From Eubacterium sp. CAG:252 (lineage in GTDB: Bacteria; Bacillota; Clostridia; Lachnospirales; Lachnospiraceae): 35,263 nucleotides of DNA. Each line of letters begins with the position of its first letter. Positions within the stretch are counted from its first letter, which is position 1. Shown here piece after piece: positions 26,011 to 33,411 of this stretch. A program made the translations under genes and the position numbers. The DNA is taken from contig FR886280.1 in the NCBI GenBank assembly GCA_000436535.1, forward strand, positions 36,519 to 71,781, read 5' to 3'. The notes beneath the pieces were generated by a model. It ran no database searches. It was not told where the DNA came from and was given only the letters and a program-made list of their open reading frames with translations.

Positions 26011-26637
26011 CTAAATACCTAGTATATCACTTATATCCAAATCATCAATATCTATTGTGCTGTTCTTTATAAGTTCAAGTGTTGAATCCTCGTGAATAAG
26101 CCTTTGAAATAATATAAAGACTTTCATATCAACATTTTTCACTTCATCTATCATAATTGAAACAGCTGTATCTATATCAAATGCTTTTCTATAAGGTCTG
26201 TCTGATATAAGAGCTGCAAATTCGTCTGTGACTTTCAGAATTCTCGCTCCGACAGGTATATCCTCACCAGCAAGTCCGTCCGGATATCCACTTCCATCGT
26301 AACACTCATGATGAGATAGTACAATATTCATAATATTATCTGAATAATCATACTTTTTCAATACATCATAGCTAATCTTTGAGTGCATGCTCATATACTT
26401 TTTTTCTTCCTCTGGAAGACTTTCATTCGTTCTTCCATAAAGATACTCTGAAAGCTTAAGCTTTCCTATGTCATGCATCATTGCCGCCAGCTTAAGCTCA
26501 TACGCCTCATCATCCGACATGCCATATTCTTTAGCAAGTGCAAATGTAAGATTAGCAACAAGCACTCCGTGCTTAATACCACTTTTGAAATCATTGACTA
26601 TATAATCAATAAGTTCACTATTATTCTTGTTTTTCAT
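26011..26637 (-). CDS. HD-GYP domain phosphodiesterase
   Basis: Probable cyclic di-GMP phosphodiesterase, cytoplasmic. It has 208 residues, a stand-alone HD-GYP domain with no sensor: HDIGK (55-59) with metal ligands and HHECYDGSGYP (109-119), the hallmark that separates HD-GYP from plain HD proteins. Another His-containing stretch, MSMHSKISYDVL, is at 82-93. A short C-terminal helix region ends IDDLDISDILGI. It has its own perfect consensus promoter. The ribosome site is weak: AAGGA is 20 nt away and only AAAGATG is near. Cyclic di-GMP specificity is a family inference; the domain can also cleave cGAMP-type molecules. Confidence 0.88.
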   Translation of the reverse strand: MKNKNNSELIDYIVNDFKSGIKHGVLVANLTFALAKEYGMSDDEAYELKLAAMMHDIGKLKLSEYLYGRTNESLPEEEKKYMSMHSKISYDVLKKYDYSDNIMNIVLSHHECYDGSGYPDGLAGEDIPVGARILKVTDEFAALISDRPYRKAFDIDTAVSIMIDEVKNVDMKVFILFQRLIHEDSTLELIKNSTIDIDDLDISDILGI

Positions 26638-26709
26638 ACATCTTTAACCAATATATTCCTTTATCCAGAACCAATAACTAAAACTATTACTTCGCCTGAA
26701 CAATATTTT

Positions 26710-26738
26710 ATTATATTTTTATCAGGCTGAATTGTCAA
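26710..26738 (-). promoter_or_regulatory. Perfect consensus sigma-A promoter of the HD-GYP gene
   Basis: Minus strand: TTGACA (26733-26738), exactly 17 bp, TATAAT (26710-26715). An inverted repeat GCCTGA/TCAGGC (about 26693-26727) begins in the spacer and ends downstream of the -10, so it could be an operator. The match to consensus is complete, so strong transcription or tight repression is expected. Confidence 0.85.
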
Positions 26739-26780
26739 TCGTATAAAACTTATTTTAAATATTCTATGAGGACATCAAAT

Positions 26781-26945
26781 CTACGGAATATCTATATCAA
26801 GGTAAGCTGCTACTCCTAATAGCAAAAATGCCTGTGAACGTTTCCTTTCCTCATCTTTTTTATCTGAAAACAATTCCGGATTATCCTGAAGAATTTTAGT
26901 AATCCTCTGGTCTATTATCTGTTTTACTATATCTATTAACCCCAC
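26781..26945 (-). CDS. Small ORF upstream of HD-GYP gene (54 aa, GTG start)
   Basis: A frame of 54 residues, mostly helical: an amphipathic start IDIVKQIIDQRITKIL, charged SDKKDEERKRSQ, then the hydrophobic end AFLLLGVAAYLDIDIP. Codon use looks like a gene. The start is uncertain: GTG at 26945 has no well-spaced ribosome site, and no ATG fits. It has a convincing promoter (27027-27055) and a 5' hairpin of its own. I do not recognise the family. Confidence 0.45.
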   Translation of the reverse strand: MGLIDIVKQIIDQRITKILQDNPELFSDKKDEERKRSQAFLLLGVAAYLDIDIP

Positions 26946-26992
26946 CTGCCTATAATCATTTATTTAATGATACTTATTGCTTCTCTATAATG

Positions 26993-27020
26993 TAACGGGC
27001 AGTTTTTAAACGCCCGGTTA
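26993..27020 (-). other. 5'-terminal stem-loop of the small-ORF transcript
   Basis: TAACGGGC and GCCCGGTTA pair with one bulged base around an 11-nt loop. The predicted start point from the promoter at 27027 is near 27020, so this stem would form the extreme 5' end of the RNA, a place where hairpins protect against decay. No U-run follows, so it is not a terminator. Confidence 0.5.
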
Positions 27021-27026
27021 GAATTT

Positions 27027-27055
27027 ATTATATCAAATTTATATATATGTAACAA
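27027..27055 (-). promoter_or_regulatory. Promoter of the 54-aa ORF transcript
   Basis: Minus strand: -35 TTGTTA (27050-27055), 17-bp spacer, perfect -10 TATAAT (27027-27032). It lies between the folded element at 27111 and the small ORF. Confidence 0.7.
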
Positions 27056-27110
27056 TAATGGGGATATGTAAGTTTTATTTTTATCAATATAATTATGTTG
27101 ACGAACGGAC

Positions 27111-27371
27111 GACATAATATAAGCGGGTACCTATAGCACGTACAATGTTCAATGCCAGAAGCTTCAATTGGATATTTCTAAGGCTTTTCATATAGGTAAT
27201 AACATCGACCGCTACCGTTCGATACGGGACGTCCTGTCCCATATCTCACTTCCACAGACATCCGTGTCTGCGGATAGCTGGTGTATTAAGGAAAAGTCTA
27301 AGAACTATCACAATTGAACTTCAAGTGCATCTCACACTGTCCGCACTACAGGCACCCGCTTATATTATGTC
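27111..27371 (-). ncRNA. Candidate novel structured RNA (261 nt), long helix with apical hairpins
   Basis: The ends are a perfect 18-bp inverted repeat, GACATAATATAAGCGGGT at 27111-27128 and its complement at 27354-27371. Pairing continues inward: of the first 55 aligned positions 46 are Watson-Crick, 6 are transitions and 3 transversions. Next, TTCAATTG (27163-27170) pairs with 27311-27318 and CTTTTC (27184-27189) with 27291-27296. The apex holds stems at 27222-27244 and 27252-27273, and an alternative one at 27204-27223. All six outer transitions and both single transitions in the apical stems are G-U on the minus strand and A-C on the plus strand. No frame crosses it, no U-run ends it, and I see no flanking target duplication. 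I find no RNase P, tmRNA or SRP hallmarks on either strand. A MITE-like DNA element is the main alternative. Confidence 0.6.
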
Positions 27372-27627
27372 TGATAGTGGCGCAAATTTACTAATCTGTA
27401 AAAAAGCTAATATATATCACAAAATAAATTACTTTGTTTGAGGCTTACTTACATAAAAAGATGTGATAGCTATGCCTTTGCTTGTACCTCCAATATATTT
27501 TAATAGATTACGCAAAATATATATTTCTAACGCAACTATAATTGTAAAATATTTTAGACTTGCCCATTTATAGTTCAATATTTAAAATCGTTTATCTATA
27601 GCTATTAACAAAACATATACATAATAT
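27372..27627. other. AT-rich spacer without recognised feature
   Basis: 256 bp between the two folded elements. No frame with a ribosome site, no clear terminator. Weak promoter-like pieces on the minus strand (TTTGCG, 16 bp, TATAAG, the latter inside the element end) could start the RNA at 27111-27371, but are not convincing. Confidence 0.5.
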
Positions 27628-27781
27628 GAGGGAGAAGATGCCAACCGGCTTCTTCTCCCTCCACATGTGCCTCCTCTGGATTAGTGGATGTCACATCATA
27701 TTAGATTATGTCACTGTCAGCTTAAATACCTCCCGGCATTTAAGCGTCCGTCCATCTACTATCCGTGACTCCACTAACCAG
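27628..27781. other. Second folded element, behind the ABC exporter operon
   Basis: Two strong structures side by side. GAGGGAGAAG (27628-27637) pairs perfectly with CTTCTCCCTC (27652-27661), with an inner GCC-aacc-GGC. Then CTGG-A-TTAGTGGA-T-GTCAC (27676-27694) pairs with GTGACTCCACTAACCAG (27765-27781), 17 pairs broken by two one-base bulges. Inside the latter, GCTTAAAT (27720-27727) pairs with ATTTAAGC (27738-27745). The right end lies 8 bp from the stop codon of the exporter gene. No U-run follows on the minus strand, so it is not a plain terminator; it may be a 3' stability structure, an independent RNA, or an inserted palindromic element. Confidence 0.5.
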
Positions 27782-27789
27782 CCATATAT

Positions 27790-29700
27790 TTAAGCCGATA
27801 TACTCTTACCCGTATACAACTGATAATACTTACCCTTCTCTTCCATAAGCTGCTCATGTGTTCCACGCTCAATAATTCTTCCCTGCTCCATAACCATAAT
27901 ACAGTCTGCATTGCGTACTGTAGAAAGTCTATGTGCAATAACAAAGGAAGTTCTTCCTGACATAAGCGCATCCATACCCTTCTGTACAAGTCTTTCTGTT
28001 CTTGTATCAATAGACGATGTCGCCTCATCAAGAATAAGAACCGGAGGGTCAGCTACTGCAGCACGCGCTATAGCTAAGAGCTGTCTTTGTCCCTGACTTA
28101 AGTTAGCTCCGCCGCTGTGAAGAACTGTATTATAACCATCTGGAAGTCGTCTTATGAAGCCATCTGCATTGGCAAGTCTTGCTGCTGCTATACACTCTTC
28201 GTCAGTAGCATCAAGTCTTCCGTAACGGATATTCTCCATAATAGTTTCAGTAAACAGATTAGTATCCTGAAGAACAATACCAAGACTTCGTCTTAAATCA
28301 TCCTTCTTTATACGATTAATATTAATTCCATCATACCTTATTTTACCATCCTGAATATCATAGAACCTGTTAATAAGGTTAGTAATAGTAGTCTTACCAG
28401 CACCTGTACTTCCTACAAATGCTATCTTCTGACCCGGTGTTGCATACATCTTAATATCGTGAAGCACCATCTTATCAGGATTATATCCAAAGTCAACTCC
28501 ATCAAATGTAACATCACCTTCTAATCGGCGGTAATCAACCGGCTTATCATCAACAGCTGGTCGCTTCCATGCCCACATCATAGTATTTTCCTTAGTTTCT
28601 TCAAGCTCGTTGTTATTATTATACTTAACATTTACAAGCTCAACCTTACCCTCATCAGTTTCAGGCTTCTCATCATACAGTTCAAATACTCTCTTTGCAC
28701 CAGCCATAGCCATAACAATACTGCTCACCTGCTGGCTTATCTGTGTTACAGGCTGTGTAAAGCTCTTATTTAAACTAAGAAATGCTACAAGTGTTCCGAT
28801 AGTAAGACCTGAAAAATCGCTTAACGCTAATATACCACCGACAATGGCACATAATACATAACTTATGTTACCTATGTTACCATTGACAGGCATAGTTATA
28901 TTGGCAATCTTATTCGCATTATTAGCACTCTCACGAAGTTCATCGTTAATTTTCTTAAACTGCTCTATACTCTTTTCTTCATGACAGAACACCTTTACAA
29001 CCTTCTGTCCTTCCATCATTTCCTCGATATAAGCATTAACCTTACCTATATCTTTCTGCTGTTCAACGAAATATCTGCCTGAAAGCTCACTCAACTTAGA
29101 AGTTACATATAACATAATAATAACCATAACAACCGATACGATAGTAAGCGGAATATCAAGCACAATCATACTTACAAATGTTGAAACAAGAGTTATAGTC
29201 GAATTGATAACCTGAGGTATACTCTGGCTTATAAGCTGTCTTAATGTATCAATATCGTTAGTGTACACAGACATAATATCACCATGTGCATGTGTATCGA
29301 AATACTTTATAGGGAGTGATTCCATGTTAGTGAATAACTCAAATCTTAACTTCTTTAAAGTACCCTGACCTACATTTACCATTATTCTGTTATAAATGTA
29401 TGAACATAACACACCAACAATAAGAACTGCTGACAGCTTTATAAGAGCTGATGCAAGTGGTGCATAGTCATGTACTGCTGACTGTGTAAGTGGAATGATA
29501 TAATTATCAACAAGCTTCTGTATAAAAAGTGTAGCTGAAAGTGTTATAAGTGCTGATGCTATAATACATGCTAATACTGCTATACATGAAAACTTATAAT
29601 TCTTTAACACATATCCTAATAACCTTTTCATAATTGGAAGTGTACTCTGCTTTTTATTCATGTCCGATTTATTCAAAGTTTTGTCCTGATTATTACTCAT
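27790..29700 (-). CDS. ABC exporter half-transporter, catalytically canonical subunit
   Basis: Membrane-spanning plus nucleotide-binding half of a heterodimeric exporter. Start MSNNQDKTLNK (29700) follows GGGAGGAG and overlaps the previous gene by 8 bp (ATGAGTAA). It has 636 residues from this start: six TM segments in the first about 330, a hydrophilic Asn/Glu-rich insert before the NBD (about 360-390), Walker A GSTGAGKTT, signature LSQGQ, Walker B ILDEAT with the catalytic Glu, and switch His in IAHRLS. The signature is altered (Gln for Gly) while Walker B is intact, the mirror of its partner. Substrate could be a drug, peptide or lipid. Confidence 0.93.
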   Translation of the reverse strand: MSNNQDKTLNKSDMNKKQSTLPIMKRLLGYVLKNYKFSCIAVLACIIASALITLSATLFIQKLVDNYIIPLTQSAVHDYAPLASALIKLSAVLIVGVLCSYIYNRIMVNVGQGTLKKLRFELFTNMESLPIKYFDTHAHGDIMSVYTNDIDTLRQLISQSIPQVINSTITLVSTFVSMIVLDIPLTIVSVVMVIIMLYVTSKLSELSGRYFVEQQKDIGKVNAYIEEMMEGQKVVKVFCHEEKSIEQFKKINDELRESANNANKIANITMPVNGNIGNISYVLCAIVGGILALSDFSGLTIGTLVAFLSLNKSFTQPVTQISQQVSSIVMAMAGAKRVFELYDEKPETDEGKVELVNVKYNNNNELEETKENTMMWAWKRPAVDDKPVDYRRLEGDVTFDGVDFGYNPDKMVLHDIKMYATPGQKIAFVGSTGAGKTTITNLINRFYDIQDGKIRYDGININRIKKDDLRRSLGIVLQDTNLFTETIMENIRYGRLDATDEECIAAARLANADGFIRRLPDGYNTVLHSGGANLSQGQRQLLAIARAAVADPPVLILDEATSSIDTRTERLVQKGMDALMSGRTSFVIAHRLSTVRNADCIMVMEQGRIIERGTHEQLMEEKGKYYQLYTGKSISA

Positions 29701-31513
29701 TATCTGCTCCTCCCTTCTTATCGTCTGCTGCCTTAGCATTGGCATCTACAGGCTGGTTTTCCTTTGCCTCTTCCGCCTGCTCATCGAAGTCACCGCCACC
29801 CTGTGTCTGTACTTCATATATCTCACGGTATACTTTATTATTTTCTACAAGATGTTCGTGTGTATCAAAGCCGCTTACCATACCATTATCAAGGACAAGA
29901 ATTCTGTCTGCATCCTGAATACTTGATATTCTCTGCGATACTATAAGCTTTGTTGTTCCCGGTATCTTAGTTGCAAATGCGTGCTTAATCTTTGCATCTG
30001 TTGCTGTATCTACAGCACTTGTTGAATCATCAAGAATAAGTACCTTTGGTTTCTTAAGAAGTGCTCTTGCAATACAAAGTCTTTGTCTTTGTCCACCAGA
30101 AACATTAGTTCCGCCCTGCTCTATCCATGTATTATACTTATCCGGCATACGCTCAATGAATTCATCTGCACATGCCTGTCTGCATGCCTCAATACATTCT
30201 TCCTCTGTTGCATTCTCATCACCCCATCTTAAGTTATCAAGAATAGTTCCTGAGAATAACACATTTTTCTGGAGAACAACTGATACCTCATCACGGAGAG
30301 TCTCAATATCATACTTTCTTACATCAACTCCACCAACACATACAGAACCATTCTTAACATCATAAAGACGGCTTATAAGATTGACAAAGCTTGACTTTCC
30401 GCAGCCGGTTCCGCCGATAATTCCGATAGTTTCACCAGCATTTATATGTATATCGATATCTTTAAGTGTATCAGTTTCACTATCCTTCTTATATACGAAA
30501 TCAACGTGATTAAAGTCAATTCTTCCATCAGGAACCTGCATAACTGGTGCATCAGGATTAGTTATATCTGCTTTCTCGTTAAGAACCTCTGCAATACGCT
30601 TAGCACTTGCTGTACTCATTGATATCATAACAAATATCATTGAAAGCATCATAAGTGCCATCATCATACTCATTACATATGAAAACATAGATGTAAGATT
30701 ACCTGTTGTCATAGTTCCATCAGCAATAAAATGTGCTGCAAACCACGAAAGTGCAATAATACTTCCATATATTACAAACATCATAACCGGATTATTAAAA
30801 GCAAGCCATGACTCGGCCCTTACAAATGTATTGTAAAGGCTTGTCGCTGCCTTCTTAAACTTGTCATTTTCATATTCTTCCCTTACGAATGCCTTAACAA
30901 CACGGATACCAGAAACATTTTCCTGTACACTTGCATTAAGGTCATCATACTTTGCAAAACCTTCTGTGAATATAGGTGTTACCTTAAATATAATAAAGAA
31001 AAGCACGAAACCAAGAAGAATAAGAGCCCCTAAGAATATCATACTCATAGTAGGATTGATAATAAAGCACATAATCATACTGCATATCATCATAAGTGGC
31101 GCTCTTACTGCTATTCTAAGAAGCATCTGATAAGCATTCTGTACATTAGTAACATCTGTAGTCATACGTGTTATAAGACCTGCTGTACTATACTTATCTA
31201 TATTAGAAAATGCAAAATTCTGGATATTAGTATATATTCCTTCTCTTAAGTTGCAGGCAAAACCAGTAGAAGCACTTGCTGCATACTTTCCTGCCCTTAT
31301 TCCGCAGAACAGGCTGACAAATGCAAGTACTAACATAATACCACCGTATATACATACATTTTTCATATCGCCTGCCTGTATTCCCTTGTCAATAATACTT
31401 GCCGTAACAAAAGGTATAAGTATTTCCATAAGCACTTCAAATATAATATAAATAGGTGTCTTTATAGAATCTTTCTTATACTCGCCTATATAGGCTGATA
31501 GTGTTTTTAACAT
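29693..31513 (-). CDS. ABC exporter half-transporter, degenerate-site subunit
   Basis: Partner of the gene at 27790. It has 606 residues with six TM segments (about 20-300), Walker A GGTGCGKS (367-374) and an intact signature VSGGQ (471-475). Its Walker B reads LILDDST, so Asp496 replaces the catalytic Glu, and the switch His is Gln527 in VSQRISS. These are the changes expected in the degenerate half of heterodimeric exporters of the TM287/288, LmrCD and BmrCD kind: the working site forms from this signature and the partner's Walker motifs. The C-terminal tail is Asp/Glu/Lys-rich. It follows marR by 21 bp. Confidence 0.94.
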   Translation of the reverse strand: MLKTLSAYIGEYKKDSIKTPIYIIFEVLMEILIPFVTASIIDKGIQAGDMKNVCIYGGIMLVLAFVSLFCGIRAGKYAASASTGFACNLREGIYTNIQNFAFSNIDKYSTAGLITRMTTDVTNVQNAYQMLLRIAVRAPLMMICSMIMCFIINPTMSMIFLGALILLGFVLFFIIFKVTPIFTEGFAKYDDLNASVQENVSGIRVVKAFVREEYENDKFKKAATSLYNTFVRAESWLAFNNPVMMFVIYGSIIALSWFAAHFIADGTMTTGNLTSMFSYVMSMMMALMMLSMIFVMISMSTASAKRIAEVLNEKADITNPDAPVMQVPDGRIDFNHVDFVYKKDSETDTLKDIDIHINAGETIGIIGGTGCGKSSFVNLISRLYDVKNGSVCVGGVDVRKYDIETLRDEVSVVLQKNVLFSGTILDNLRWGDENATEEECIEACRQACADEFIERMPDKYNTWIEQGGTNVSGGQRQRLCIARALLKKPKVLILDDSTSAVDTATDAKIKHAFATKIPGTTKLIVSQRISSIQDADRILVLDNGMVSGFDTHEHLVENNKVYREIYEVQTQGGGDFDEQAEEAKENQPVDANAKAADDKKGGADNE

Positions 31514-31534
31514 ATTTTTCCTCCATTCTTTATT

Positions 31535-32002
31535 TTAATGATTGGCAGTTGTCTGCCTTGAATATGACTTATCATTTGATGTATTGTCATATATCTTCTG
31601 TAATAATCTTTGCAGCTCTTTCTTCTCTTCATTATCAAGACTTGAAAGAAACCACTCCTCTCTCTTTAGCATACCATTGTAAGCATGCTTGCATATATCC
31701 TTTCCCTTGCTGGTAAGTCTTACATGCTTTACTCTCTTATCACATGACTCATAAAAGCTCTCTATCATATCTTTCTTTTCAAGCCTTGCAACAGTTCCTG
31801 CTATAGTTGCCTGAGCCACGCCAAAGTGTTTTTCAAGTTCCTTAAGTGTTATACACTCATTGTCTGTCTCACTTATGATAATAAGCATCTTTATCTGCGA
31901 TGCTGTCATATTATCATTTTTGAGCTCATTATTAACGCATTTTCCAAGTATATCATTCAGACGCTTTATAAGCTCTCCGCAGTTAAGTGCATGTCTTTTC
32001 AC
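31535..32002 (-). CDS. MarR-family transcriptional regulator
   Basis: Winged-helix regulator, first gene of the exporter operon, likely a ligand-released repressor of it. GTG at 32002 is preferred because AAGG of AGGAAAGG lies 9 nt upstream; ATG at 32047 opens the same frame but has no ribosome site. From GTG it has 155 residues: a helix start, ITLKELEKHFGVAQATIAGTVARLEKKDMIES as the DNA-binding helices, then the wing DKRVKHVRLTSKGKDI and a C-terminal dimer helix. Sites likely recognised are the dyads at 32146-32159 or 32065-32099. Ligand unknown. Confidence 0.9.
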   Translation of the reverse strand: MKRHALNCGELIKRLNDILGKCVNNELKNDNMTASQIKMLIIISETDNECITLKELEKHFGVAQATIAGTVARLEKKDMIESFYESCDKRVKHVRLTSKGKDICKHAYNGMLKREEWFLSSLDNEEKKELQRLLQKIYDNTSNDKSYSRQTTANH

Positions 32003-32064
32003 GTATACTTTCCTTTCCTGTACACTCTTTATAATCTCTGTACGCATATTTACGCAAAAAATAA

Positions 32065-32099
32065 ATGTAGTTCACGATTGGTTATATCGTGAACTACAT
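32065..32099 (-). promoter_or_regulatory. Attenuator-like hairpin or operator in the marR leader
   Basis: ATGTAGTTCACGAT (32065-32078) and ATCGTGAACTACAT (32086-32099) are perfect 14-bp arms with a 7-nt loop. On the minus strand TTTATTTTTT follows. It lies between the promoter and the marR start, so it looks like a terminator placed in front of its own operon. It could equally be a long MarR operator. Confidence 0.7.
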
Positions 32100-32118
32100 A
32101 TTATTAGTGCGCTTTATT

Positions 32119-32147
32119 ATAATACACATTTAATAGTAGGCTGTCAA
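32119..32147 (-). promoter_or_regulatory. Promoter of the marR-ABC exporter operon
   Basis: Minus strand: -35 TTGACA (32142-32147), 17-bp spacer, -10 TATTAT (32119-32124). Transcription would begin about 15 nt before the 14-bp hairpin. Confidence 0.8.
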
Positions 32148-32159
32148 TAGCACGCTATT
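32146..32159. promoter_or_regulatory. Palindrome overlapping the marR -35 box
   Basis: AATAGCACGCTATT, six-base arms around AC, shares two bases with the -35 box. Position and size fit a MarR-type autoregulatory operator. Confidence 0.5.
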
Positions 32160-32176
32160 ATTTTTTGCAACTTTTT

Positions 32177-32482
32177 TTAATAGTTTTCTTTAAAGGCTTC
32201 CTTGATATCTTTTATGCTTACAGGCTTTGGTATATAGCCGTTCATTCCTGCATCCATTCCATCTATAACTGGATGAGATGCCATCTTTTGCTGTTTTTCT
32301 GAGGCTGTACTGAAAGGTATATCAACAGTAAATGTTGAGCCATCCCCCTCTTTGCTCTCAACTGACAGTTTTCCGCCCATCAATTCTGTAAATCCTTTGA
32401 CAACAGACATTCCTATTCCATTATCGCTACACACAAAACTATACTGATTATCAGCATTTTCCTTAAGACCGACATTTTATGC
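32177..32482 (-). pseudogene. Remnant of a hybrid sensor histidine kinase, with internal deletions
   Basis: Read on the minus strand. The frame opens after a TAA at about 32482 with NVGLKENADNQYSFVCSDNGIGM, typical of the ATPase N/G1 region. It runs straight into SVVKGFTELMGGKLSVESKEG, which normally follows the GTGLGM (G2) box. About 30 residues between the two Gly-Met-Ser pieces are missing, as if recombination joined the two similar sites. After the ATPase end (FTVDIPF) most of a receiver domain is gone, leaving GMDAGMNGYIPKPVSIKDI, its conserved lysine end. Sensor, HisKA and the phospho-acceptor Asp are lost. It lies right behind the marR promoter. Confidence 0.85.
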
Positions 32483-32493
32483 CAACATATTAA

Positions 32494-32540
32494 CAAAAAA
32501 ACTCTGCTCAAAGATACTAAAATCCTTGAACAGAGTCTGA
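32494..32540 (-). terminator. Terminator of the gene at 32576
   Basis: On the minus strand ACTCTGTTCAAGGA pairs with TCTTTGAGCAGAGT (mostly Watson-Crick), and a run of seven T follows. It lies about 35 bp after the stop codon. Confidence 0.92.
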
Positions 32541-32575
32541 CAACCTAAATATTTATAACTTGTATATTATAAAAC

Positions 32576-33394
32576 TTATTTTCTTTCCAGATATGCTGAA
32601 TATAATGATTTTAAAACACTGATAGTCTTATCTGAAACCGTGCTCTCAGGCATCTCAATTTCATCAACATCCTTATACTCATACTTACCTGTAAATGACC
32701 ATGTAATTTTATCTGTATAAACAACAAGAGAAACATCCGTATCATTCTTATCCTTTGGAACACCAACAATAAGTTTTGTGTTGTAATTCTTTAAATCTAT
32801 CTCGAAATAATACGCATTCTTTTCTAAAAGTCTGTCTTTATCATCGATACTCTTTAATAATGTTATTGTGTATTCTTTATTTCTGCCGTGTGCCAGTTTA
32901 TTTATTAAATTATTAGAAACTCCTTCGTCACTTAGTGTAGTTATATCCTGATTTAACACTTCTTCAATCTGACTATAAGAAATTTTTACATCACTGGAAA
33001 TTGACCTAATCAAACCAGCACCAAAAAGACTGTTATCTGCAACTTTATTTATTGCAGCTTTAATAACAGGACCGGCATCAAATATAATCTCTCCATTTTT
33101 ATTTGCATATAGCTTAAGATATGTGGAATCTTTATAACTGATATCACCATAAACTACATTTTTTCCTTTTTCTCCATTTATCTTTCCTTGAAAAGAGTTA
33201 CCAAGAAGTGGCAAATCCATACCTTCAACTTTACCATCAATCTTATATTCGTACTGCTTATTAAGCAGATTATCAACAGTCTTTTTTAACCTGATATATG
33301 GTAAAAGATGGATATATATTAATGTTCCTACAACCGCCAACATTATTATAAAACAACATATAATACCAAAAGTAACTTTTCTCTTTTTATTCAT
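32576..33394 (-). CDS. Membrane-anchored protein of unknown function
   Basis: I do not recognise the family. It has 272 residues: a KKRK start, one TM segment (about 8-30, VTFGIICCFIIMLAVVGTLIY), then an outside domain of about 240 residues rich in beta-forming and charged residues, e.g. YKIDGKVEGMDLPLLGNSF and TDKITWSFTGKYEYKDVDEIEMP. There is no lipobox or enzyme motif. GGAGAAAATATC precedes ATG. It has its own terminator and is the only intact gene among broken ones, which suggests selection keeps it. Layout resembles small lipid- or lipoprotein-carrier-like surface proteins, a weak inference. Confidence 0.75.
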   Translation of the reverse strand: MNKKRKVTFGIICCFIIMLAVVGTLIYIHLLPYIRLKKTVDNLLNKQYEYKIDGKVEGMDLPLLGNSFQGKINGEKGKNVVYGDISYKDSTYLKLYANKNGEIIFDAGPVIKAAINKVADNSLFGAGLIRSISSDVKISYSQIEEVLNQDITTLSDEGVSNNLINKLAHGRNKEYTITLLKSIDDKDRLLEKNAYYFEIDLKNYNTKLIVGVPKDKNDTDVSLVVYTDKITWSFTGKYEYKDVDEIEMPESTVSDKTISVLKSLYSAYLERK

Positions 33395-33411
33395 GATATT
33401 TTCTCCATTTA

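Noticed and set aside
27111..27371. Insertion sequence or classical MITE
   Set aside because: No transposase frame is present and I find no direct target duplication at the ends. Not fully excluded; kept as the alternative to an RNA gene.
27111..27371. RNase P RNA, tmRNA or SRP RNA
   Set aside because: I looked for hallmark segments (for example GAGGAAAGTCC of RNase P or a tmRNA 3' end) on both strands and found none. 6S-like and raiA-like assignment cannot be tested by eye.
27774..28031. 85-aa minus-strand frame at the end of the ABC exporter gene
   Set aside because: It overlaps the NBD coding sequence in another frame and has no motif of its own.
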